Source: a virus
Virus record (IMG/VR): IMGVR_UViG_3300024054_000524
Span: 1-37,094 of that record
Direction: 5' to 3' (one strand)
DNA length: 37,094 nucleotides
Shown: positions 15,366-22,342 of the stretch, piece by piece
Numbering within the stretch: the stretch's first letter is position 1
Layout of the letters: every line of letters begins with the position of its first letter
Program-made: the position numbers and the translations under genes
The notes under the pieces: model-generated
What the model was told of the DNA's origin: nothing
Database searches by the model: none
Seen by the model: only the letters and a program-made list of their open reading frames with translations

Positions 15366-16189
15366 AAATCCCAGCTGCCCTGCTTGTGTTCTGACTCTAC
15401 TGCATCCTTCCAGAAGCGATGAGCAAGGTCGCTGCCTGATGCAAGTGCCAGCCAGTACAGGCGTTTGTTGTCGACCGTGATCAGCTTCATTAGAGGCGAA
15501 GGCCATTTGCCAAGACTGGCAACCTTTGTCCTCCAGTAGTTGACCACTCCCTCTCGCAGTTTCCAACTCGAAGCAGGTAAATGGACGTGCTCGCGCCAGC
15601 CGGGTGCAAGCCGGTCGAACCCCTTGTCCTCGCCTACATGCTGCCACGCGTTTCTATTCAGTCCAAGCGCACTGAGGTGGATCATCATATCCATCCTTTT
15701 AAGCCTGGAAAGCGCCGCGATAATGTGGAAATCCAGGTCAGCCAGGCCAAACGGATCGACCAGCGCGAAGTGGTAGCCATACGGATCCAGCCGCTTGGCT
15801 ATTGCTTTCGACGCAGCAATTGCATCCCCTTCGATAACTTCAAATGGCGCGCCAGCGCTGGCGAGCCTTTCGGCACAAGCGTCGCGTCTAGGGGGTTCTA
15901 TATCAGCGATGTACATCCTGGTGAATGGCGATTCTGATGCGACACTGGATCTCCACGCGGCCAGCGGACTTCCATCCACCCACTCTCCAGTTTCCTTAAT
16001 CAGAGCACGCCCTGTTCCACAGAAGACATCGATGTAAGTCGAAACGGGTTTCTTGTCCCGCACAACAGGCTTCTTCCGCACCATCTTTGCGGTGTCCAGG
16101 TAATAGCAGAGCAACTCGTGTTTGCGCTTCACCCAGTCATGGACTTCTTCGGCGATCAATCCATCGTCACCTTGTATCAGGTCTCCCAT
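15362..16189 (-). CDS. tcmP: Three-Cys-motif partner protein TcmP
   Basis: A 275-residue product. The start was set at 16189 (MGDLIQGDDG) because GGGAG lies six bases upstream; the open frame extends further without family sequence. Motifs: IDVFCGTGRA (53-62), EGD (120-122), LVDPFG (143-148) and C-terminal LYWLALASGSDLAHRFW, which together fit TcmP and a methyltransferase-like Rossmann fold. TcmP is defined by its recurrent pairing with the three-Cys protein encoded next door. The two genes are convergent and overlap by four bases at their stops, so their transcripts are complementary at the 3' ends. Base composition is less GC-rich than neighbours. Confidence 0.85.
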   Translation of the reverse strand: MGDLIQGDDGLIAEEVHDWVKRKHELLCYYLDTAKMVRKKPVVRDKKPVSTYIDVFCGTGRALIKETGEWVDGSPLAAWRSSVASESPFTRMYIADIEPPRRDACAERLASAGAPFEVIEGDAIAASKAIAKRLDPYGYHFALVDPFGLADLDFHIIAALSRLKRMDMMIHLSALGLNRNAWQHVGEDKGFDRLAPGWREHVHLPASSWKLREGVVNYWRTKVASLGKWPSPLMKLITVDNKRLYWLALASGSDLAHRFWKDAVESEHKQGSWDF

Positions 16190-16316
16190 CACACTCCCTT
16201 TCTTTGGAAAAGCACCCCGCCAACGATTTATAAAGCGGGTTACAGCCGCTTTCTCGGCCGGGTGGCTACATCGATGCCCAAGCCTATTCGTGCGCGTCCT
16301 GGGCGAAATTCGCGCA

Positions 16317-16976
16317 TCACTCCCAGCGGTCCTTCTCCTTCGCCTCCCGGACGGTCTGCCATTGCATGTTGCTGGGCGCATCCGCGCCGCCGCGCTTGAG
16401 CGGCTGGATATGGTCGATCACGTAGCCGGGGCACGGCCCGGTGGATCGACCGGTGGCCGGGCACGGGTTGCGCAGCTGGAAATCCCGCTTGGCCGATTCG
16501 CTGCGCTTGATCCGGCCGCGTGAATCCCGCTCCACGATGCCCGCCGGCTTGTAATGGGTTCCCTCCCGCGTGATCGGACGTGGGTTCGGAGACGGTCTGA
16601 ACGAGGTGGCGCGAGACCGATTCGATGCATAGGCCGGCTGGGGAACGTAAGTCGGCGCCGGCGGCGCCTCGTCGATCTGAATGCGGGTGACCTCTCGCTT
16701 CATGCCTGGGTACGTGGCCGCGGATACGTCGACATCCCGGCTCCAGCCATGGGCGTCGGTGTTAGGAGGCGGCGCATCGCCGGTGTAGTAGCCCGCTGAA
16801 CTACCGCCTGAATCCGCACTGCCTGTTGGGCCGCGTCGATTATAAGCACGGACATGGGTGCCGTCACGGCGCGTGTAGCTGTCAACGTGCTGGGTGCCGC
16901 CGCTGCCGCCCTTGGGCCAGGCAGGGAAGGCCAGCATGGCGGCCATGGCGACGAGCAAGGCGACTGTGGCTTTCAT
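16317..16976 (-). CDS. Exported HNH-type nuclease, candidate superinfection barrier
   Basis: The 219-residue product opens with a clear signal peptide (MKATVALLVAMAAMLAFPAW). A low-complexity linker with GTQHVDSYTRRDGTHVRAYN follows. The C-terminal HNH-like domain has paired cysteines (NPCPATGRSTGPCPGY, C172 and C182), the catalytic-type D188-H189 (VIDHIQPLKRGG) and N203 (SNMQWQT). It probably acts in the periplasm. It is the last gene of the repressor operon (its start overlaps the 59-residue gene by four bases), so it should be made in lysogens. A role in cutting incoming DNA is inferred. Confidence 0.75.
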   Translation of the reverse strand: MKATVALLVAMAAMLAFPAWPKGGSGGTQHVDSYTRRDGTHVRAYNRRGPTGSADSGGSSAGYYTGDAPPPNTDAHGWSRDVDVSAATYPGMKREVTRIQIDEAPPAPTYVPQPAYASNRSRATSFRPSPNPRPITREGTHYKPAGIVERDSRGRIKRSESAKRDFQLRNPCPATGRSTGPCPGYVIDHIQPLKRGGADAPSNMQWQTVREAKEKDRWE

Positions 16977-17152
16977 GATTTCTCCTTATGCAGCACGACT
17001 TCAAGCCTGACGCTCTGGATGGACAGCCAGGACGCACGCTCCGGCGCGGCCACGGTGATCTGCAGCATGACGGGCTGGTGATGGTGGGTCTGGCTGACCC
17101 GGTTGTCGTTACCCTCGATCCGGACTTCTTGCCTTTCTGACTGGCCTTTCAT
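16973..17152 (-). CDS. Small protein in repressor operon, unknown
   Basis: The 59-residue product is read from the ATG at 17152, which has GGGAGG upstream; the start lies inside the 3' end of the repressor gene. It begins MKGQSERQEVRIEGNDNRVS and is followed by a His/Gln run and a C-terminal strand-rich part. The motif GNDNRVSQ resembles GNQNSINQ near the repressor C-terminus. No membrane segment is seen. I do not recognise the family. Confidence 0.55.
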   Translation of the reverse strand: MKGQSERQEVRIEGNDNRVSQTHHHQPVMLQITVAAPERASWLSIQSVRLEVVLHKEKS

Positions 17153-17564
17153 GCGCCCCTCCCTGGGACTGGTTGATTGAATTCTGGTTGCCGGTGATGA
17201 CTGCGGTTTGCGTGTTGGCCAGGGCGCCGCTGCCGCGCAGCGCATCCACCGCGGCGGCCTCCTGGGGGCTGAGCACGCGCACCACATAGCCGGCGCGCTC
17301 CTGCTCCGCACTCATCGCCGGCACGCCTCGATGGCCTGTCAACACGTAATACGCATCCACACCTTTGGCTGCCACCAGGTCCAAATAGTCAGACGTAGGG
17401 GCGCTCTTGTTGTTCTCGTAGTTGTACTGCGTCTTCCTGGTCACATGGCCTATGGCTGCCAGCACCTGCATTTCATAGCCAAGCCGCTCCCGCTCAAGGC
17501 ACAACCTCCCCCCAGTAGAAAAATATTTCTCGTTATTGCTTGACGTGGGTATCTTTTTTCCCAT
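17109..17564 (-). CDS. Phage repressor, XRE-type helix-turn-helix
   Basis: A 151-residue product. The HTH lies at about residues 17-75 (GGRLCLERERLGYEMQVLAA, later TRKTQYNYENNKSAPTSDYL, then VDAYYVLTGHR), a pattern of Cro/C1-type repressors of beta-proteobacterial prophages. The C-terminal part (AEQERAGYVVRVLSPQEAAA) may mediate oligomer formation. ATG 17564 is preferred; a TTG at 17576 would add four residues. It points away from the early genes, as in Mu. Two GTGCAA repeats 11 bases apart lie just upstream (17588-17604). Confidence 0.8.
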   Translation of the reverse strand: MGKKIPTSSNNEKYFSTGGRLCLERERLGYEMQVLAAIGHVTRKTQYNYENNKSAPTSDYLDLVAAKGVDAYYVLTGHRGVPAMSAEQERAGYVVRVLSPQEAAAVDALRGSGALANTQTAVITGNQNSINQSQGGAHERPVRKARSPDRG

Positions 17565-17587
17565 ACTTCCATCCAACGCTCATTCAC

Positions 17588-17604
17588 GTGCAAGCAAAGT
17601 GCAA
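17588..17604. promoter_or_regulatory. GTGCAA direct repeat upstream of repressor
   Basis: GTGCAA occurs at 17588-17593 and 17599-17604, exactly 11 bases (one helical turn) apart, in the short gap between the divergent repressor and a plus-strand ORF. TTTGC/GCAAA elements also build the dyad at 18679-18705, so both may be repressor sites. This is a proposal from base pattern only. Confidence 0.35.
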
Positions 17605-17955
17605 ACCCAAACCCCCGACCAAGAAGCCCTCCGCGCCCGCCTCAATGCCCTGGCCGACGCGTGGCTGCTGATCGCGGGAAACAAATTCCGCACCGCGCCG
17701 GAAGAGCCGACGGAGTTCGGCAGGCGGTTCATCGAGCACGGCGCCATCTGCTACTTCAACTGCGCCCGGGCTCTAAAAGAGCTTGTCCAGGCCGGGGACG
17801 CCGCGCCCGATCTCGGCCCTGAGGTAGCCGAGCAGGATGCCAAAGGTCCACGAGGCCGAGGGCTTGATGACCTGGTCCTTCGCCTTCCTCCAGAGCGTGT
17901 CGTCGACGATGGCATCCGCGAAATCCATATCCCTCTGCATTTCCCACTCCTATAG
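17599..17955 (+). CDS. Small hypothetical phage protein, possibly truncated
   Basis: An ORF of 118 codons from the GTG at 17599, with no good Shine-Dalgarno sequence. The first 55-60 residues look like genuine protein: ALRARLNALADAWLLIAG, then FGRRFIEHGAICYFNCARAL. Beyond about codon 60 the frame becomes Pro/Arg/Asp-rich and lies antisense to a convincing 55-codon gene at 17773-17940, so the original C-terminus may have been lost. The function is unknown. It could also be a remnant of a small gene conserved next to repressors. Confidence 0.4.
   Translation: MQTQTPDQEALRARLNALADAWLLIAGNKFRTAPEEPTEFGRRFIEHGAICYFNCARALKELVQAGDAAPDLGPEVAEQDAKGPRGRGLDDLVLRLPPERVVDDGIREIHIPLHFPLL
17773..17940 (-). 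CDS. Small protein opposite the 17599-17955 ORF
   Basis: The 55-residue product has GGAG six bases before its ATG (17940) and a natural-looking sequence: DFADAIVDDTLWRKAKDQVI, then SWTFGILLGYLRAEIGRG and GLDKLF at the end. Its stop lies in a small palindrome (GCTCT-AAA-AGAGC, 17770-17782) that could end transcription in both directions. It is divergent from the gp16-like gene at 17977. I do not recognise it. Confidence 0.5.
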   Translation of the reverse strand: MQRDMDFADAIVDDTLWRKAKDQVIKPSASWTFGILLGYLRAEIGRGVPGLDKLF

Positions 17956-17976
17956 ACCATGACCCAGGAGACCCCC

Positions 17977-18171
17977 ATGACCTCCCAGACCTTCAAGGCG
18001 CGCCTGCGCGCACAGGGCAAGACCATCGGCCAGTGGGCCGACGAGAACCAGTTCAACCGCCTGGACGTGTACCGGGTGCTGAACGGCGTCTACAAGGCCC
18101 ATTACGGCAAGGCGCACGAGATCGCCGTCCGCGCCGGGCTGAAGGCCGATCCCGATCAACTCGCCGCCTGA
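17977..18171 (+). CDS. DNA-binding protein, BcepMu gp16 family
   Basis: A 64-residue product; the start at 17977 is preferred over the upstream in-frame ATG at 17959 because AGGAG lies six bases before it. The sequence (TFKARLRAQGKTIGQWADEN, then YRVLNGVYKAHYGKAHEIAV) matches the short BcepMu gp16-type HTH protein of Mu-like phages. It probably binds DNA as a regulator in the immunity region. Confidence 0.75.
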   Translation: MTSQTFKARLRAQGKTIGQWADENQFNRLDVYRVLNGVYKAHYGKAHEIAVRAGLKADPDQLAA

Positions 18172-18209
18172 TGTAACCATGCTCTCCATCCGTCTACCCC
18201 TGTCCACGC

Positions 18210-18623
18210 TTAGAACGATTCCGGCCATAGAGACCGTGCGGCCGCTGTTGAATGCAGGTTCTCGCCCGTCATGGCCAGGAACACCGCGCGCCACGTGTCA
18301 CGGGGCGGCATCCACAAGTGCGGATGCGGATCTTCGAGCATCGCCCGCCACGCCTGCGTGTAATGCGCCCAGCGGGAAAAAAGGGCAATGAGCGTGTCCG
18401 CCTCCAGCTGCGCAAGGATGGCCCGGCACTCTGTCTCGCCTGCGCCGGTGGCGAGCGCCACCAGGGCGTGGCCCACCCGCTCTGCCTCGCGATCCACCAG
18501 GCCGGCAAACGCCTCCGCCGGCATGCCATGCCCGAACAGTTCCACGCCGCTGCCGGCCGGCTTGAGCACGGCCATCAGGGATGCGGAGATTTCCAGCCAG
18601 TGCGCGACGTCCTCGTTCTTCAT
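18210..18623 (-). CDS. Hypothetical leftward early-region protein
   Basis: A 137-residue product starting MKNEDVAHWLEISASLMAVL, with GGAGGG seven bases before the ATG. It is helical, Ala/Leu-rich, with tryptophans clustered in the second half (FSRWAHYTQAWRAMLEDPHP, then HLWMPPRDTWRAVFL). It has no recognised domain, signal or membrane segment. It is divergent from the early operon across the dyad at 18679-18705, so its expression may be controlled together with the early promoter. Confidence 0.6.
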   Translation of the reverse strand: MKNEDVAHWLEISASLMAVLKPAGSGVELFGHGMPAEAFAGLVDREAERVGHALVALATGAGETECRAILAQLEADTLIALFSRWAHYTQAWRAMLEDPHPHLWMPPRDTWRAVFLAMTGENLHSTAAARSLWPESF

Positions 18624-18678
18624 GTTGCCGCCCTCCGTTTCATGCCCCGCATTTTACGCAGCGGAAACCGTTTTCCTA

Positions 18679-18705
18679 GGCGCAAAACCTGAGTTTGTTT
18701 GCGCC
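18679..18705. promoter_or_regulatory. Operator-like dyad in the early control region
   Basis: GGCGCAAA (18679-18686) and TTTGCGCC (18698-18705) are a perfect 8-base inverted repeat with 11 bases between. A second, smaller dyad (AAAC-CTGA-GTTT) is nested at its centre. It lies in the 105-base gap between divergent genes, 24 bases before the early start at 18729. It is a strong candidate for the repressor or Ner-like operator. Confidence 0.6.
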
Positions 18706-18728
18706 GCCACTTTTCCCCAGGGGGACAA

Positions 18729-19205
18729 ATGACCCGCCGCAATTGGAAGAAGGCCAACCCGCGCAGCCTGCGCGAGGCCCTGGAACTCTGCAAGGACCAC
18801 GCCCGCGAGGTGCACAACCGCTCGGTGGAGCGCATCGCCGAACTGATGGGGGAGGAATCCCACTGGACCGTCTACGGCTGGCTGCGCGACGGCTCCATCC
18901 CCGGCAAGAAGATCCCGGCCTACCAGCACGCCTGCGGCTGCGACTTCATCACCCGCTGGCTGGCGCACCACGCCGGCAAGCTGCTGATCGACATTCCATC
19001 CGGCCGGCTGGTCGGCGCCGACGACCTGCAGCAGCTGCAGGGCACGCTCAACGCCGCCATGGGGGCGCTGATCGGCTTCGCCTCCGGCCGGCTGGACGCC
19101 GAGGAGGTGGCGGCCGAGATCAACGCTGCCCTGGAGGCCCTGGCCTGGCACCGGGAGAACGTAGTGAAGGCCGAACAGCCGGAACTGGAGTTCGGCCATG
19201 AGTGA
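18729..19205 (+). CDS. First early gene: conserved Mu-like phage regulator-type protein
   Basis: A 158-residue product. The start at 18729 (MTRRNWKKANPRSLREALEL) is preferred to the upstream ATG at 18699, which lies in the operator; GGGGGA precedes it. The segment VERIAELMGEESHWTVYGWL looks like a helix-turn-helix and is followed by a helical middle and an acidic C-terminus. Proteins of this layout open the early region of BcepMu-type phages. It may act as a Ner-like switch or an early regulator, which is inference. Confidence 0.65.
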   Translation: MTRRNWKKANPRSLREALELCKDHAREVHNRSVERIAELMGEESHWTVYGWLRDGSIPGKKIPAYQHACGCDFITRWLAHHAGKLLIDIPSGRLVGADDLQQLQGTLNAAMGALIGFASGRLDAEEVAAEINAALEALAWHRENVVKAEQPELEFGHE

Positions 19206-19509
19206 ACGCAAGACCCAACCCACGCAATCCGCCATGAAGGTGCTGGACGTGCTGAGCGTGCTGCTGCGCCACTTCGCCCACGGCATGACGCCGGGCGATA
19301 TCGCCAAGGCCACGGGCCTGGGTGCGGCCCTGGTGACCCGCTACGTGGCCACGCTGGAAGCGGCGGGATTCGCCGAGCGCATCCCGGAGACCGGCCGCAT
19401 CCGCGCCAGTGCGAGGCTGGCCCAGGCCGCCGTATCGATTCTCAAGAGTCTGGACGACGCCAGCGGCCGCCTGGACGAACTCAAGACCCGCATCACCCGT
19501 ACCCACTAA
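19198..19509 (+). CDS. IclR-like winged-helix early regulator
   Basis: A 103-residue product coupled to the upstream gene by an 8-base overlap. The N-terminal 75 residues form a winged helix of IclR type (AMKVLDVLSVLLRHFAHGMT, then GDIAKATGLGAALVTRYVAT), with no ligand domain. Short IclR-like proteins occur at this position in other Mu-like prophages. It probably binds DNA near the early promoter or the transposition enhancer. Confidence 0.7.
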   Translation: MSERKTQPTQSAMKVLDVLSVLLRHFAHGMTPGDIAKATGLGAALVTRYVATLEAAGFAERIPETGRIRASARLAQAAVSILKSLDDASGRLDELKTRITRTH

Positions 19510-19518
19510 GGAGCAAGC

Positions 19519-20454
19519 ATGGCCCGCACGCCCAACAGCACGATCAACCCGCCCAGCGATGTGGAAACCCCCGGCCTGCCGGCCCTGGTCGACCAGGCCC
19601 GCGACATGGACGCGGTGATCGCCCAGTACAACGAGGAACGCGACCTGGCGAACCGGCTTCTCGGCCAGGTTCAAGCTATGAGCGCCGTTGCAAAACTGAC
19701 GACCGTCGTCGGTTTACAAAAGCTCGCGCACATCAAGCAACACAAGCTGTATCGCGCTCTGGCGGGTAAAAAATCCCTGGACGTGGACGGCAACGAAATC
19801 GCCGACGTCGGCACTTGGGATGGTTTCTGCGTGGCGATTGGTTGCAGTCGTCAGAAGGTCGACGAGGACCTGATGAACCTCGCCATTTTCGGCGAGGAGG
19901 CCCTGGCCCAGCTCAGCGCCGTGGGCGCCGGCTACCGCGAGCTGCGCAAGTTGCGCAAGCTGCCCGAGAACGAGCGGCTGGCGATCGCCAAGGCTCCGGA
20001 CAAGGAAAGCCTGCTGGAGCTGATCGACGACCTGGCGGCCAAGCACGCCGCCGAAAAGGCCGCGCTGGAGAAAGCCGCCGCCGACGCCCGCGCCGACTAC
20101 GAAGCGCAGCAGACCATCAGCAAGAACAAGCAGAAGCGCATCGACGAGTTGGAGCGGGAGACCGCGCGCATCGCCCACCTGGAACCCGACCAGCGCCTGG
20201 AGGAACTGCGCCAGCGCACCGTCAACACCGCCGGCATGGCCGAGGTGGCGGTGCGTGCCCTGGGCCAGGACCTGGAGGCCCTGCGCGCGTTTCGGTCCGA
20301 CCACCCCGGCACCGACGCGCCGATCCTGGCCGGCCTGCTGGCCAACATCGAAATGGCGCTGATCGGCCTCAAGAACGAGTTCGGCATCGAGGACGCGCCG
20401 GTGGCGGATGAACGTCCGGAATGGGTACGCCTCCGGGAAGCCGGCCAACTCTAA
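19519..20454 (+). CDS. Coiled-coil early protein, DUF3102-like layout
   Basis: A 311-residue product with GGAG before the ATG. Residues 60-150 hold a compact region (VVGLQKLAHIKQHKLYRALA, then WDGFCVAIGCSRQKVDEDLM), and residues about 165-230 are a charged coiled coil (KHAAEKAALEKAAADARADY). The C-terminal part is helical. Similar proteins precede transposase A in BcepMu-like phages. The first region resembles DUF3102-type DNA-associated proteins. A role in early transposition or DNA organisation is likely but unproven. Confidence 0.65.
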   Translation: MARTPNSTINPPSDVETPGLPALVDQARDMDAVIAQYNEERDLANRLLGQVQAMSAVAKLTTVVGLQKLAHIKQHKLYRALAGKKSLDVDGNEIADVGTWDGFCVAIGCSRQKVDEDLMNLAIFGEEALAQLSAVGAGYRELRKLRKLPENERLAIAKAPDKESLLELIDDLAAKHAAEKAALEKAAADARADYEAQQTISKNKQKRIDELERETARIAHLEPDQRLEELRQRTVNTAGMAEVAVRALGQDLEALRAFRSDHPGTDAPILAGLLANIEMALIGLKNEFGIEDAPVADERPEWVRLREAGQL

Positions 20455-20475
20455 CCCCCCCAGGGAGACCGCGCG

Positions 20476-22263
20476 ATGAGCCCCGCCCAGAACGAACGTC
20501 TGGTCGCCATTGCCCAGTCCGCGCGCCTTGCGGCCTGGGGCGAGAAGGAAACGATCTATGCCGCCGCCTGCGCCGAACTGGGCCTCTCCCGCGCCACCCT
20601 GCTCAAACGCCTGAAAGCCGCCACCGTGACCACACCCCGCAAACGCCGCGCCGACGCCGGCGCCTCGGACCTGACCCGGGACGAGGCCATCACCCTCGAC
20701 GCCTACCTGCTCGAATCCACGCGCAAGAACGGCAAGCGCCTGGCCAGCCTGGACCTGGCGGTGGAAACCCTGCGCGCCAACGGGCTGGTCCGCGCCGGCC
20801 GAGTGGACCGGGACACCGGCGAGATCGTACCGCTGTCCATCCCGGCCATCCGCAAGGCCATGGCCCACTACGGCCTGCATCCGGACCGGGTCAATGCGCC
20901 CGAGCCGGTGACGGCCCTGGCCAGCAAGCATCCCAACTGGTGCTGGCAGATCGACCCGTCCCTGTGCGTGCTCTACTACCTGCGCGGCGGCCAGAAGACC
21001 CACGGCCTCCAGGTCATGGACGCCAAGGCCTTCTACAAGAACAAGCCGGGCAATGTGGAGAGGATCATCAACGAGCGGGTGTGGCGCTACGTGGTCACCG
21101 ACCACCTGTCCGGCACCTTTTACGTGGAATACGTGACCGGCGCCGAGAGCGGCGAGAACCTCAGCCACATCTTCATCAACGCCACCCAGAAGCGGGAAGA
21201 CGACCCGTTCCACGGCGTGCCCTTCTTCACCATGCTGGACCCGGGCAGCGCCAACACCGGCGCGGTGTTCCGCAACCTGGCCCGGCACCTGCAGATGGAG
21301 TTGCTCATCAATCTGCCCGGCCGGCCGCGCGCCAAGGGACAGGTCGAGAAGACCAACGACCTGATCGAGCGGGAGTTCGAGTCCGGCCTCAAGTTCATGC
21401 GCGTGGAGAGCCTGGACGACCTCAACGCCCAGGCCTGGCGCTGGATGCGCTGGTTCAACGGCGCCAGGCTCCACAGCCGCCACGGCATGAGCCGCTATGG
21501 CGCCTGGCTGTCGATCCGCGAGGCCGAACTGCGCCTCGCACCGCCCGTGGCGCTGATGCGCGAACTGGCCCACACCGCGCCCCAGGCGCGCACCGTCACC
21601 CCCTACCTGCGCGTGAATTTCGAGGGCATGGAATACGACGTCTCCGGCGTGCCCGAGGTGTGCGTCAAGGAAAAGGTGCTGGTGTGCCGCAACCCCTGGC
21701 GCCTGGAATCCGCCCAGGTGGTGCGGGTGGGCGAGGACGGCCACGAGCACTTCCACATCATCGAGCCGGTGCTGAAGGACGCTTACGGCCAGGTGGTGGG
21801 CGCGGCCGTCATCGGCGAATCCTACAAGCGCCACGCCGACACGCCGGCCCAGAGCGCCGCGAAAGAGATCGAGCGGCGCGTCACCGGCGCCGACAGCCAG
21901 GCCGAGGCCGAGGCCGCGCGCAAGCGCCTGGATGCCAACCAGGCCCTGCCCCTTGGCGGTCGGATCGACCCCTACCTGCACACCGACCCGGGGGTGCTGC
22001 CCACCTACCTGCCCAAGCGCGGCACCGCCCTTTCCGTTCCCATGACCGCCCACGCCGAGGAAAAGCCCCTGAACCACGTGGAAGCCGCCGGCCACCTGCG
22101 CCGGCTCTTGGGCGAGACCTGGGGCCCGACGTTGTTCCAGCGCCTGGTGGCGGGCTGGCCGGAGGGGGTGATGCCAGCGGATTTGCCCGACGTGGCGCAG
22201 GCGCTGCGCGGGGCGGAAGACAACACGAGCCAGAAGCGGGCGGGCCTGCGCCTGGTGAGTTGA
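20476..22263 (+). CDS. muA: Transposase A (DDE, Mu A family)
   Basis: The 595-residue transposase cuts and joins phage ends during integration and replicative transposition. N-terminal HTH-like segments (about 25-55) would bind end sites. The RNase H-like core carries D160 (CWQIDPSLCVLYY), D255 (TMLDPGSAN) and E291 (GQVEKTNDLIERE), with 35 residues between the second Asp and the Glu, as in rve/DDE enzymes. The Mu-type beta-barrel domain follows (about 375-460). It is shorter than Mu A (about 660), mainly at the N-terminus. GGGAG lies 7-9 bases before the ATG. Confidence 0.95.
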   Translation: MSPAQNERLVAIAQSARLAAWGEKETIYAAACAELGLSRATLLKRLKAATVTTPRKRRADAGASDLTRDEAITLDAYLLESTRKNGKRLASLDLAVETLRANGLVRAGRVDRDTGEIVPLSIPAIRKAMAHYGLHPDRVNAPEPVTALASKHPNWCWQIDPSLCVLYYLRGGQKTHGLQVMDAKAFYKNKPGNVERIINERVWRYVVTDHLSGTFYVEYVTGAESGENLSHIFINATQKREDDPFHGVPFFTMLDPGSANTGAVFRNLARHLQMELLINLPGRPRAKGQVEKTNDLIEREFESGLKFMRVESLDDLNAQAWRWMRWFNGARLHSRHGMSRYGAWLSIREAELRLAPPVALMRELAHTAPQARTVTPYLRVNFEGMEYDVSGVPEVCVKEKVLVCRNPWRLESAQVVRVGEDGHEHFHIIEPVLKDAYGQVVGAAVIGESYKRHADTPAQSAAKEIERRVTGADSQAEAEAARKRLDANQALPLGGRIDPYLHTDPGVLPTYLPKRGTALSVPMTAHAEEKPLNHVEAAGHLRRLLGETWGPTLFQRLVAGWPEGVMPADLPDVAQALRGAEDNTSQKRAGLRLVS

Positions 22264-22268
22264 GAGGT

Positions 22269-22319
22269 GCCGGCCGCCGGGGTGGAGCCCGGCGGCCGGC
22301 GAATTGGCCCGCAAGGGCC
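22269..22319 (+). promoter_or_regulatory. Tandem hairpins between A and B
   Basis: Right after the A stop, a 13-base perfect inverted repeat (GCCGGCCGCCGGG, loop of six, CCCGGCGGCCGGC; 22269-22300) is followed by GGCCC-GCAA-GGGCC (22306-22319), a GNRA-type tetraloop. GTTT follows but not a full U-run. It could partly terminate transcription or protect the A message 3' end, setting the A:B ratio. Confidence 0.65.
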
Positions 22320-22342
22320 GTTTGACGCAAGGAGAGTATCGC

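Noticed and set aside
16232-16252. Inverted repeat AAAGCGG/CCGCTTT between the HNH and TcmP genes as terminator
   Set aside because: No U-run on either strand; it may be a weak terminator but evidence is insufficient.
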